DNA of 64,000 nt from a bacterium HR33. GTDB lineage: Bacteria; Gemmatimonadota; Gemmatimonadetes; Gemmatimonadales; GWC2-71-9. The notes beneath the pieces are model-generated. The model was given only the letters and a program-made list of their open reading frames with translations. It did not search any database and was not told the DNA's origin. The stretch lies in the NCBI GenBank assembly GCA_002923375.1, contig BEIJ01000001.1, positions 248,001-312,000 on the forward strand. Direction: 5' to 3'. How positions within the stretch are numbered: the stretch's first letter is position 1; each line of letters starts with the position of its first letter. The position numbers and the translations under genes are program-made. Shown piece by piece: positions 51,550 through 59,655 of this stretch.

Positions 51550-53034
51550 CTACTGCACCGCCCCCCTCGTCCCCGCACCCCGCTGCACCCGCCAGCGGGT
51601 ACCATCGGGCGTGTCCTCCAGCTCCACCCCCCGAGCTCTGAGTTCATCCCGAATCGCATCCGCCCGGCCGTAATCCCTCACCCGCCGCGCCGCCTGCCGC
51701 TCCGCCACCTTGGCCTCCACCCAGGCCCTGAACTCCTGGTCTATCTCCGGCTCCCCGGGAAGAAGATCCAGGACGTCCATCGCCTCCCGGAACGCTGCCA
51801 GCGCCACCCAGGCGTCCTCCGGACCCCACGCGCCCCGATCCAGCTCCCGATTGCCTTCCCGCACCAGACCGAACAGCGCCGCCACCGCCTGGGGTGCGTT
51901 GAGATCGTCGTCCAGCGCCTCCTTGAACTGCCGCCTGAACTCCCCTACCGCTTCGGGAACCCGTGCGGCCACAACTCCGGTAGCGGGCCCTTCCTTTCCC
52001 GCCGCCTCCCCGGCAACCTCCGAAAGCCGCTCGTGAAACTCTCCCAAGCGGCGCACCCCCTCGGAAGCGGCTTCCAGCGCCTGGTCGTTGTAGTCCAGCG
52101 GCTGCCGGTAATGGGTGGAAAAGACCAGCAGCCTGAAGGCCGCCGGGTCCACGCCCTCTTCCTTTAAATCTCTCACCGTCAAAATGTTCCCGTACCGCTT
52201 GGACATCTTGGTGCCGCGGATGTTCAAAAACTCCCCGTGCAGCCAGAAGCGGGCGAAGGGCTCGCCCGTAGCTGCCTCCGACTGGGCGATCTCGTCCTCG
52301 TGGTGGGGAAAGATGTTGTCCACCCCCCCGCAGTGAATGTCCAGGGTTTTCACCCCGAAGCGGGCGATCTCCGAGAGGGCCATCGCTGAGCATTCGATGT
52401 GCCATCCCGGTCGGCCGCGACCGAAAGGCGCATCCCACGCCGCCCCCACCTGCTCGTCCAGGGGGGAGGCGGCCTTCCACAAAGCAAAATCCCGGGGATC
52501 GTCTTTGTCGTACTCGTCGGATGACACTCTGGCTCCCACCTTGAGCTCTCTCTTGTCGAGCTGCGAAAGGCGGCCGTACGCGGGAAACTTGGCGATCGAG
52601 AAATAGACCGAACCGTCCTCCCCGATATAGGCGTAACCCTTTTCCAACAGGGTAGTGATCAGCTCGACCATCGCCGCAATGGAGGTGGTCGCCCGGGGAT
52701 ATACATGCGCCGGCCTGATCCTCAAAAAATCGCGATCCTCGAAGAAAGCCCTCACAAAAGGCTCGGTGTGCTCGCTCAGCGACTTGCCCCCCTCGGCTGC
52801 GGCTTTGATGGTGCGGTCGTCCACATCCGTGAGGTTCATTATATGGAATACGCGGTAGCCGCTGGCCTCGAGATGCCGCCGCAAGAGGTCCTCGAACAAA
52901 AAGCTGCGGAAGTTCCCGATATGGGCGTAGTTCCACACCGTGGGGCCGCAGGTGTACATAGTAACCCGCGGAGGAGCAAGCGGCTGGAACGTCTCGATCC
53001 GCCGGGTGAGCGTGTTGTAAAGTCTGAGACTCAT
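51550..53034 (-). CDS. cysS: Cysteinyl-tRNA synthetase
   Basis: A class Ia synthetase of about 494 residues. Seen are MYTCGPTVWNYAHIGNFRSF (zinc Cys and HIGH-like HIGN), IECSAMALSEI and CGGVDNIFPHHEDEIAQSEA (further zinc ligands), and the KMSKRYGN loop. The ATG at 53034 is used; the frame's first codon is a TTG two codons upstream. It begins 10 bases after the MscS-like gene's stop and ends before the promoter of the tRNA operon. Confidence 0.96.
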   Translation of the reverse strand: MSLRLYNTLTRRIETFQPLAPPRVTMYTCGPTVWNYAHIGNFRSFLFEDLLRRHLEASGYRVFHIMNLTDVDDRTIKAAAEGGKSLSEHTEPFVRAFFEDRDFLRIRPAHVYPRATTSIAAMVELITTLLEKGYAYIGEDGSVYFSIAKFPAYGRLSQLDKRELKVGARVSSDEYDKDDPRDFALWKAASPLDEQVGAAWDAPFGRGRPGWHIECSAMALSEIARFGVKTLDIHCGGVDNIFPHHEDEIAQSEAATGEPFARFWLHGEFLNIRGTKMSKRYGNILTVRDLKEEGVDPAAFRLLVFSTHYRQPLDYNDQALEAASEGVRRLGEFHERLSEVAGEAAGKEGPATGVVAARVPEAVGEFRRQFKEALDDDLNAPQAVAALFGLVREGNRELDRGAWGPEDAWVALAAFREAMDVLDLLPGEPEIDQEFRAWVEAKVAERQAARRVRDYGRADAIRDELRARGVELEDTPDGTRWRVQRGAGTRGAVQ

Positions 53035-53044
53035 GCCCAAAGAG

Positions 53045-53980
53045 TCACGCCGGCGCGGTGCCCGACTCCGCTTCCCTGCGGGACAGAAGCTGGATCAGCG
53101 CCTCGCTGTCGCCCAGATGCAAAGTCCGCTGCGGGAAGGGGATCTCGATTCCCTCCGCGTCGAAGCGCTTTTTGATCCTTCGCCTCAGTTCCCGCCCCAC
53201 GTTCCACTGCGCTCCCGGCCGGGTGGTGGCCACCAGCCGGATATTCACCGAGCTGTCAGCCAGCGCTTCCACCCCCCAGACAGCAGGCTCTTCCACAAGC
53301 TGGCTCTTCCACTGTGGATCCGACCAAAATTCCCGCGCCACATCCCGCATAACTCCGATCACGTGATCCACATCCTCCTTATATGCCACCCCCACGTCCA
53401 GCACCGTGCGGGACCAGCCCCGGGTGCGGTTGCTCACCATGTTGATGCTCCCGTTGGGGATCACGTGGAGCACGCCCTTGAGATCGCGCAGCATCACCAC
53501 CCGCATCGTCATCTTCTCCACCGCACCCGCCACCCCGTTGATCTCCACTACGTCACCCACCCCGAACTGATTCTCCAACAGAATGAAAAAGCCGTTGATT
53601 ACATCTTTTACCAGACTCTGCGCCCCGAAAGAAATGGCGAGACCTACCACGCCCACACCGGCCAAAAGCGGCCCGATGGCAATAAAGAGATTGAGTATCG
53701 TAAGGCCCGCAGCGATGCTTATCGCCACAGCGCCCACGCTGTTCAGAAGCTGGGCCAGCGTTTTGGCCCGCTGCTCTCGCTCCGACAGGGTGGTGGGATC
53801 GTCATCTTCCACCGCCTTTTCGATGCGCCTGGTAAGTAGCTTCAAAAGCCGGTAACCCAGGTAGGAGAGAGCAACGATGCCCGCTACTTGGACCGCACGC
53901 ACCACAGCGACATTGAGGTCGATACTCAATGCCTCGAGAATGCGGTCGAGAGTTTCCCTCAGTTGAACCAGCACCGGCAC
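53045..53980 (-). CDS. MscS-family mechanosensitive ion channel
   Basis: A 311-residue channel with about three membrane segments (near residues 24-48, 80-100 and 105-125) and a soluble beta and alpha/beta C-domain. The pore-lining helix and following segment, GLAISFGAQSLVKDVINGFF and VGDVVEINGVAGAVEKMTMR, are the family hallmark. It relieves turgor after osmotic downshift. It lies upstream of cysS in the same direction. Confidence 0.93.
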   Translation of the reverse strand: MPVLVQLRETLDRILEALSIDLNVAVVRAVQVAGIVALSYLGYRLLKLLTRRIEKAVEDDDPTTLSEREQRAKTLAQLLNSVGAVAISIAAGLTILNLFIAIGPLLAGVGVVGLAISFGAQSLVKDVINGFFILLENQFGVGDVVEINGVAGAVEKMTMRVVMLRDLKGVLHVIPNGSINMVSNRTRGWSRTVLDVGVAYKEDVDHVIGVMRDVAREFWSDPQWKSQLVEEPAVWGVEALADSSVNIRLVATTRPGAQWNVGRELRRRIKKRFDAEGIEIPFPQRTLHLGDSEALIQLLSRREAESGTAPA

Positions 53981-54279
53981 GTACGCTCCCCGGGGTGACG
54001 TGATCAGCGAACCTGTGTGGTCGAAACCTAGAAACCCCGGTTTAGAGGGTCAACTCAACCCCCTCCGCGCGGCTCCCGTAAAAGGGGCTGGGCAAGTCCG
54101 GCCTTTCGCTCCGACTCGGCGGCAATACCGTACCTAACTAGCTGGGCGTTTCTCCCCACTCGCAGCTCCCGCTGCTGCACCGGCCATGACGAAACCCGGT
54201 CCCTAGCCCCGCTTAGGGACGTCCCAGAACTTGCTGCCCCAGTTCGAGCGCCTCCTGGAAAAGCTCGCCCCAGCCCCGC
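53981..54279. other. Intergenic region after the Yip1-like gene
   Basis: No convincing gene. The stretch contains the first copy of the 30-base repeat listed separately and otherwise low-similarity GC-rich sequence. An open frame at 54203-54481 on the minus strand is a frame-shifted shadow of the neighbouring gene. Confidence 0.5.
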
Positions 54280-54297
54280 TCAAGGACGTCCCAGAAC
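54201..54297. repeat. Imperfect 30-base direct repeat at the 3' end of the Yip1-like gene
   Basis: Copies at 54201-54230 and 54268-54297 are identical at 27 of 30 bases, with a 67-base period. The upstream copy on the minus strand encodes the last residues of the membrane protein (VLGRP and stop); in another frame the second copy would also end in VLGRP and a stop. This suggests a local duplication of the gene end. Confidence 0.7.
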
Positions 54298-55011
54298 CAG
54301 AGGGATGACGATGGGGCTGAGCCACCAGGTGATGGCAGTCGCGACGGCAAGCACGCCGAGCGGCAGGGTGAGCTGCCAGGCTGAGAATCCCCGCCCCTCG
54401 AGTTCCCGCAGCCCCAACGACCACAGGGCCACCGACCACAGGGACACCAGATTCACCTTCTGGCTGAGCGAGCCTATCCACTCAGGCGGCGAGCCGCCCA
54501 GCCAGAGCAGATCCGGCCCGGTGGAAAACTGCCGGGGGAGGTTGATTGCGTCCGCCACCCCGCCCGTCCCGGAGGAAACCCAGTAAGTGATCGCCACCTC
54601 CCCCAGCCGCTGCAACAGCACCGGAGCCAGACCGATAAACGCGACGGCCCAAAGTGCGGGACGCCGGTTCTGGGAAAGCGCGAGAACCGGCTCGGCCGCC
54701 CCCGCCAGCAGCACCGCGGCCAGCACCACAGTGGGAGGCAGTAGAAGCCGATCCGCCAGGATGAACCGCCTCAGGCCCTCGGCCATGATCTCGCTTTTCA
54801 GGTCCAAAAACGGATCTCCCACGGGGACCAGCACTCGTTCCAGGATCTCGAACTGCCGCGGCAGGCAGAGGGCCGATACCGCCGCCGCAAGGGCAGCGAT
54901 CCAAATTAGGGTAGCTGCGGGTGCGGGTTCCTGTAGGGTCTTTTTGACCGATCCCGAGGGATCCACCAGCACGGACCACACCCTCACACCGGCACCGGCC
55001 CACGCTTTCAT
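54280..55011 (-). CDS. Yip1-like multi-pass membrane protein
   Basis: A 243-residue membrane protein starting at MKAWAGAGVRVWSVLVDPSG. It has five predicted membrane segments (about 29-47, 88-110, 115-140, 185-205 and 215-240) and a Yip1-type start with a VDPS segment before the first helix. The ATG overlaps the ABC ATPase stop by 4 bases, so it is the third gene of the module. Function is unknown; proteins of this kind often accompany ABC-2 transporters. The large open frame extending to 55647 in this frame is a shadow over the ATPase gene. Confidence 0.65.
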   Translation of the reverse strand: MKAWAGAGVRVWSVLVDPSGSVKKTLQEPAPAATLIWIAALAAAVSALCLPRQFEILERVLVPVGDPFLDLKSEIMAEGLRRFILADRLLLPPTVVLAAVLLAGAAEPVLALSQNRRPALWAVAFIGLAPVLLQRLGEVAITYWVSSGTGGVADAINLPRQFSTGPDLLWLGGSPPEWIGSLSQKVNLVSLWSVALWSLGLRELEGRGFSAWQLTLPLGVLAVATAITWWLSPIVIPLVLGRP

Positions 55012-55937
55012 GTTGCGCTCTCCTCTTCCTCTTGGGCTGCCGCGTGGAGCAAGACGTCTTCCAGGGCTCGGTAGCGCACCCGGGAAGCACCCACCGCGAT
55101 CCGTTCCGCCCGGCACGCGGCTAGCACCGATTCCGGACTCATCTCGCCCTTTAACGGAACCGCCACACCGTCGCCGGTGCGCGTAGCGCCGGGGAACCGG
55201 GCGAGGAGCCAGGATATTCTGCCCAGCGAGCTGCCGTTCAGCGAAAGCTCCACCACCCGTTCCTTGAGCAGTGCACCCATCGCCAGGTCGGCGAGAATCC
55301 TGCCGCGCCACAGCACCAGCGCCCGGGTGGCAATCTTCTCCATGGTCGCCAAGTCGTGCGAGGCTATCACCACCAGCCGTCCCGAGGCTGCGAGCCTGGC
55401 GATCGCGTCCCGCAGCCTGCGGGACTCCAGGGGATCCACGCCGCTCAGGGTCTCGTCCAAGAGCAGGACCTTCTCTCCGGTGATCGCGGCCGCCGCCAGC
55501 GCCAAGCGCTGGGCCATGCCCCGCGAGTATTCGCCGATTCGCCGGCCCGCGAAGTTCTCCAGATTGCCGAGCCCGATGGCTTCCCTCACCATGTCCAGCC
55601 GGCTGGCGGGGCCCGCGGCTCGGTGGCTCGCCAAGTAGGTCAGCCACTCCACCCCGGTAAGTTCCCTGGGGGCCATGGGAGGGTCGGGCGCGTATCCTGC
55701 GAGCCTGCGCGCTTGCCGCGATCCGGCTGGATGACCTCCGATGTAGGCTTCCCCGGCGGCGATCGGGAGGTCGCCGGCCAAGAGCCGAAACAGGGTGGTT
55801 TTCCCCGCTCCGTTGGGTCCCACCACGCCTATGATCTCGCCGGGCTCGGCTTCAAAGGTGACGTCCGCCAGAGCGGTGCGCCGGCGCGATCCTTTGCCAT
55901 AGATCGCCGTCAGGGCTAAGCAACGCATCAAAGCCAT
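55008..55937 (-). CDS. ABC transporter ATP-binding protein
   Basis: A 309-residue ATPase of the ABC-2 exporter kind. Walker A is GPNGAGKTTLFRLLAG (residues ~39-54), the signature is YSRGMAQRLALAAA, as often found in place of LSGGQ in ABC-2 systems, and Walker B is KVLLLDETLSGVDP, followed by the His switch in VIASHDLATMEKIA. No peptidase domain is fused. A ~90-residue C-terminal extension follows. It overlaps both neighbours and thus works with the membrane proteins on either side. Substrate unknown; the two small exported peptides upstream are candidates. Confidence 0.9.
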   Translation of the reverse strand: MALMRCLALTAIYGKGSRRRTALADVTFEAEPGEIIGVVGPNGAGKTTLFRLLAGDLPIAAGEAYIGGHPAGSRQARRLAGYAPDPPMAPRELTGVEWLTYLASHRAAGPASRLDMVREAIGLGNLENFAGRRIGEYSRGMAQRLALAAAAITGEKVLLLDETLSGVDPLESRRLRDAIARLAASGRLVVIASHDLATMEKIATRALVLWRGRILADLAMGALLKERVVELSLNGSSLGRISWLLARFPGATRTGDGVAVPLKGEMSPESVLAACRAERIAVGASRVRYRALEDVLLHAAAQEEEESAT

Positions 55938-56659
55938 CGGTTCTCCTCCGAGGGTCGCTCGACCCTATAGAACCGTTCCGCGCTCCAGGCCGCACCCACA
56001 AACCCGAGAGCGGTCCAGAAGAACAGCACCGCTGCGTCTTCCGGCGTCCCTTGAACGAACCAGCGATTTGCCCGCCACGGAAACGGCAGCACGTTCCACA
56101 GCAGCACCAGCGGGCCTTGGAGTGCCGGCACGCTGGCGGTAAGGGATTGAATTCCCGAGGGAGGGGTCTGACCGATCCACGCCGCAAAGAATCCCAAGGC
56201 GGCCGCCGCGGAGGCGCCGGTTGCCGGCGTCAGAGCGGCAACGCAGGCGATCACGCAAGCGGTGTAAAGTGCCGCCGTGGCGATCGCCATGAGTATGACC
56301 GGCGCACTAGCCCGCGGAGCGATCAACACTACTATGGGCACCAGAACCAGCGGATAAACCACGATTCCGGCACCCAGTATCCTGCCCGCCGGTGCGATCC
56401 ACCATCTCGCAGCGGCCATTCGCAGTGCGGTGAGGGCGCCGCCGGGGGCCAGCAACCGGGATCCTGCAACGGCCGCCACCATACCGGCCATGAGGAGGAT
56501 CACCCCCTGTGCGCCGCCCACTCTGCCCCCGGCGGGAGCGCTAGATGCGATGGCCACGGTCATCAACAGCAGCAGCGTAGCGGCGAGTCTCACAGCCCGG
56601 TGCCGGCTCACCAGCTGCACCGCCAGGACGATTTCCGCTTTGAGCCTGAGCAGCATCAC
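55928..56659 (-). CDS. Hydrophobic ABC-transporter membrane subunit (putative)
   Basis: A 243-residue protein with about six membrane segments and almost no soluble part, encoded just upstream of the ATPase and overlapping it by 10 bases. GGAGG stands six bases before the GTG start, with an ATG as the next codon. It has no recognised permease signature, but its topology and place fit an ABC-2 type membrane subunit. Confidence 0.7.
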   Translation of the reverse strand: MMLLRLKAEIVLAVQLVSRHRAVRLAATLLLLMTVAIASSAPAGGRVGGAQGVILLMAGMVAAVAGSRLLAPGGALTALRMAAARWWIAPAGRILGAGIVVYPLVLVPIVVLIAPRASAPVILMAIATAALYTACVIACVAALTPATGASAAAALGFFAAWIGQTPPSGIQSLTASVPALQGPLVLLWNVLPFPWRANRWFVQGTPEDAAVLFFWTALGFVGAAWSAERFYRVERPSEENRWL

Positions 56660-56680
56660 GCCACTCCTCCCTCGATCGCG

Positions 56681-56706
56681 GGCGGGGGGAGAGGTCTCCC
56701 CCCGCC
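56681..56706 (-). other. Strong hairpin between the peptide gene and the ABC genes
   Basis: GGCGGGGGGAGA and TCTCCCCCCGCC form a perfect 12-bp inverted repeat with 2 bases between. No T-run follows on the minus strand, so it may be a leaky terminator or RNA stabiliser rather than a full stop. Confidence 0.7.
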
Positions 56707-56769
56707 GCCACCGCCTGATCGGCCGGTGGGTTGAAGTTCAGAACCTAAAGCTTGCACTCCGCTCCAGCG

Positions 56770-56985
56770 CTAGCTGAAGAGTTCGAACACCTTGCATATT
56801 CCCCATCCGATCATGTAGCACCAACCCCGAATAGCCACCATGTCCTTGTCGGTGGCCGGGAATCGAGCGTCGCAGTCCGTAATGGTTTCGCCCAAGCATC
56901 CCTTGAGCTGAGCGTCGGCGGGCTGGGGATTCCCCAAGGCGCCGAGCGCTCCCACCAGCATTATTCCAAAAAGCAGCTTTCTCAT
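56770..56985 (-). CDS. Small exported cysteine-containing peptide B
   Basis: A 71-residue precursor from the ATG at 56985, with GGAGG seven to eight bases upstream. Residues 1-25 are a signal peptide (MRKLLFGIMLVGALGALGNP, then an AxA site A-D-A before Gln 26). The ~46-residue mature part has four cysteines at 30, 38, 56 and 64, arranged as C-x7-C, 17 residues, C-x7-C, in an otherwise amphipathic sequence ending in FELFS. I do not recognise a family. It lies 282 bases after peptide A and 110 bases before the ABC-type genes. See the findings. Confidence 0.7.
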   Translation of the reverse strand: MRKLLFGIMLVGALGALGNPQPADAQLKGCLGETITDCDARFPATDKDMVAIRGWCYMIGWGICKVFELFS

Positions 56986-57267
56986 ATGGTTTGCCTCCTC
57001 CGTGCCCGGCACGGTGTAAGAGGCCGACCAGGCAGCGGTCCCCGTCAAGGGACGGGGCGAAACTAAAACGCGGGCGAACCTGGAGCGTCATCATTTTGTT
57101 GCAGGCCGGTCCATTGCTTTGCGAACCCGCCTGCGGCCAGTGGGCAGCGGTTGCCGTCACTTTCGGTTGGATAAACCGCATCCGCTCGATGAGACCCCGG
57201 CAATTCAATACGTACCCCGCGAACGCCCGGTTTCCAGATCTGCCCATAGGAAGCCGTCGCGGTCCGG

Positions 57268-57438
57268 CTAGTACCAGGGGCAAATGAACGGGCGCAGGAG
57301 CAGGCAAGTAAACTTTTGGAATCCGATCGCCTCGTCGCACTGGGGGCAACCGCTGTCCCAGAAGCTTCCGGACTGGATCGGGTCCTGAACCAAGGTGAGC
57401 GCTCCTATCACGCCTAGGAGCCAGAGCAAGCGCTGCAT
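57268..57438 (-). CDS. Small exported cysteine-containing peptide A
   Basis: A 56-residue peptide from the ATG at 57438, with GGAGG five bases upstream; a longer frame to 57495 lacks such a site. The N-terminal MQRLLWLLGVIGALTLVQDP resembles the peptide B signal (LL, then GAL and a Pro). It has cysteines at 31, 34, 45 and 53 (CPQC, then C-x7-C as in peptide B) and ends aromatic, in FICPWY. Signal cleavage is less clear than in peptide B. It is the first gene of the putative unit. No known family was recognised. Confidence 0.65.
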   Translation of the reverse strand: MQRLLWLLGVIGALTLVQDPIQSGSFWDSGCPQCDEAIGFQKFTCLLLRPFICPWY

Positions 57439-57826
57439 CTTCGCCTCCTTGTGGTCGGTGTCTGCGAACAGGGCTGCGCGGGCGCAGCCCCACAAACGGA
57501 GGCGAACTTACGGAGCCAGCCGGCAGCTCCGGCATCATTTCAATGCGGGCCGGATCAGTTCATCGCGATCTTCGCGCCGGTCCAGGGAAAATCTTAGAGC
57601 GCCGGTCCCCGGGTTCGCGCACGGCAGGTTGTGGCAGCCGGCTCCAGATCGGGGCAGCCTCGGGTGAGCCCGCCTTTCGCGCGGTTGGCCACCGATCGGA
57701 TGTTAGCTTGGACGCCGAGGGAAGGTTTGCGTCCGGCGCCGGGAGGGAGTACCCCATGTTCTTGACAGTCTGGTCTGACCATCGGAGAATCGTGCCTAAC
57801 TACATCCAAACGCGAGGCTGTTCCCA
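57439..57826. other. Intergenic region upstream of peptide A and of the 4-TM protein
   Basis: It holds an 8-bp perfect stem GGGCTGCG/CGCAGCCC at 57471-57490 in the presumed peptide A leader, about 33-52 bases before its ATG, and the promoter at 57762-57790 for the plus strand. No convincing minus-strand promoter or gene was found. Confidence 0.5.
57762..57790 (+). promoter_or_regulatory. Promoter candidate upstream of the 4-TM membrane protein
   Basis: TTGACA at 57762-57767, a 17-base spacer and GAGAAT at 57785-57790. A start near 57797 leaves a leader of about 30 bases before the ATG at 57827. Confidence 0.45.
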
Positions 57827-58261
57827 ATGCAGCATGACGCTCGACCTGTCGTTCCCGTACGCGCCATGAAGCTCGTGCACTCGGCGCTCACTTTGGCTCT
57901 GGTGATCACCACCTCGGCCCTGGTTGTGGCCAGGTACCTCACCGGAGCACTGGACGCTGCCTATCCGCCGGCAATCGGGCATGCCATTGGCGCTGCGGGC
58001 GCCGTGCTCGCTTTCATCGCTCTTGGCGTAATCCGCCGCCGCATTCCGGAGCGGGGGCGACACCAAGACGCGGACTCGTACTGGAACCAAGGCAGCACTC
58101 AAAGGCTGGCGCTGGTTGCCTGGTCTCTGGCCGAGGGTGGAGGCATGCTGTCGGCAATAGGTTACTTCCTCACGGGATCGAATGCGGCGTTTACGGCTCT
58201 GCTCTTCTCGCTGGTAGCGCTGTTGTGGCTGAGACCAGCGCGGCTAGAGGGCGAAGCCTAA
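57827..58261 (+). CDS. Small four-helix membrane protein of unknown function
   Basis: A 144-residue protein with hydrophobic segments at about residues 17-37, 46-68, 90-112 and 118-135, and a charged loop between the second and third. The frame starts at ATG 57827 (GAGG nine bases upstream); the second Met, at residue 14, is an alternative. The protein is not recognised. It diverges from peptide A. Confidence 0.5.
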   Translation: MQHDARPVVPVRAMKLVHSALTLALVITTSALVVARYLTGALDAAYPPAIGHAIGAAGAVLAFIALGVIRRRIPERGRHQDADSYWNQGSTQRLALVAWSLAEGGGMLSAIGYFLTGSNAAFTALLFSLVALLWLRPARLEGEA

Positions 58262-58372
58262 GCCGCCCGGAGCCCCGGCCCTCGTCAGGCAGCTTGGCGG
58301 AACCCTATGACGTCTGGACGTTATGACGTCGTAACGCTACTGCACCCCAAAGTGCGCCGGCAGATGCGTTGA

Positions 58373-58951
58373 GAATCGGGCACCTGTACAATTGCCCCCA
58401 AATTAGGCCATAGGCCACTTGAACGAACCGTAGCGATATCTCCTGGCGAAACGTTGGTGCTGAGCAGTGGCGCCCTCAGCCTAGCGCCTCTTCCGTTCGT
58501 GCTCGATACCGCCGTGGTTAGTGGAGAGCGCGTCAACAGCTATTTAGAACTAGTGGGGTTCAATCAACGCCGCGCTTTGGGATTCGGCGACCACATCACG
58601 CGCGAGGAGTTTGAACAGTACTTCCCAGGTAGAGTGGTGGATGTGCTTCGACGGATGCCGACGGTACGCGTGCGTCCAAACCCGAACTTCGGCGGACTAC
58701 TGCCCTTCGGCGGAAGAGATCTCCGCGAATGGGTCGTCGAGTCGGCGCGCGCAGCTAGGCCCGGATGCCCGATGGTGGTCTTCCTTGACGGCGCCCGCGT
58801 AGGAGACATGGAAACGCTCGATATCGAGATGCTGATCGCCACCAACCAGCTGGAAGCCGTCGAGGCTTACGGCGGGGCTGCGCAAATACCCCCAATTTTC
58901 AACGTCACCGGCGCAGAGTGCGGCGTGCTCGCGCTGTGGACGCGACGCTGA
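58373..58951 (+). pseudogene. Broken regulatory-like/TonB-plug protein, 3' fragment
   Basis: The frame opens after a stop at 58370 and has no good start. It reads as the end of a carboxypeptidase-regulatory-like beta domain (LGHRPLERTVAISPGET) followed by a TonB-plug-like region (GDHITREEFEQYFPGRVVDV, GCPMVVFLDGARVGD, LEAVEAYGGAAQIPPIF, CGVLALWTRR). The intact architecture begins with a signal peptide and a complete regulatory domain, which are missing. The upstream sequence (58262-58370) shows no continuing homology in another frame. It is therefore a 5' truncated remnant. This kind of protein is especially common in Gemmatimonadota. Confidence 0.7.
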
Positions 58952-59008
58952 TTTCAGTCGAAGGTGTAACAGCCAACATATACGTTGCCTTGGATCTTTT
59001 ACTCCGGC

Positions 59009-59655
59009 ATGCTTGAAGCGCCACCCCTTGTTGGACTGTCCATAGCTGATTCGCCAGTCCTGGAACGCGTGGCAACCATAGCCTCTCAGTGCGGCTCGCA
59101 GATCGTTGAAATACCCCAGTCGCTCCTCGATCCGGCTGGATGCATGGGGATCGTTTACGACTTGGCGCCATGGGACGAACAGGCACTCCAACGTTTGATC
59201 GCACTTCGGCGAACCCGGCCAGCGGTACCCGCATTTCTTTACATCCCGTCGAGTCACGCCCGGGGGCAAACGATCCAGACCGCAGCCGGCCTGCCCGGAG
59301 TGCGCCTAGAGTTTCAAAGCGCATCAACCCCAGAAACTCCGAAATTAGTTCCAGAACGCTGGAGCGCCTTTGTCTCCGCTCTCGACTGCCTCCTCCCAAG
59401 CGTATCCTTCTATGGATCGAGCTGCTCTACTTGATAGAGGTGGCTCTACTGAACCGGTGCACCCTCAAACAGGCGATGAGCACCTTGGGAGGAGCCCCCA
59501 AGCGGGTAGCACGGTTGCACGCAGAGCTCGTACCGGCGGTACCCCTTCTAGACGCGGCCATCGGCGACATGGTGCCCGCCGTTCTACGTACGTTCGCCCA
59601 AGAATACCACATCCCCGGAGAATCCGTCGCGCAGGCGCTTGAGCTCAGCGCCTAG
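59009..59655 (+). pseudogene. Frameshifted gene of unknown function, possibly a regulator
   Basis: Frame one codes from MLEAPPLVGLSIADSPVLER to about 59390 with alpha/beta character (IVYDLAPWDEQALQRLIALR). Frame two continues from the same place (PKRILLWIELLYLIEVALLN) to the stop at 59655. Each half looks like real protein in one frame only, so one base seems missing near 59385-59400. The joined product would be about 215 residues. The second half has a helix-turn-helix-like stretch (TLKQAMSTLGGAPKRVARLH). It is either a pseudogene or carries a sequencing error. There is no recognised family. Confidence 0.5.

Noticed and set aside
54280-55647. A 455-residue frame extending the Yip1-like protein upstream
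   Set aside because: The first ~210 residues overlap the ABC ATPase gene in another frame and are low-complexity; the ATG at 55011 overlapping the ATPase stop is the natural start.
56986-57267. A third small peptide gene between peptides B and A
   Set aside because: No open frame there has both a ribosome binding site and a signal-like start.
59380-59405. Programmed -1 frameshift in the broken gene
   Set aside because: No slippery heptamer or following stem was found; ordinary mutation or a sequencing error explains it better.
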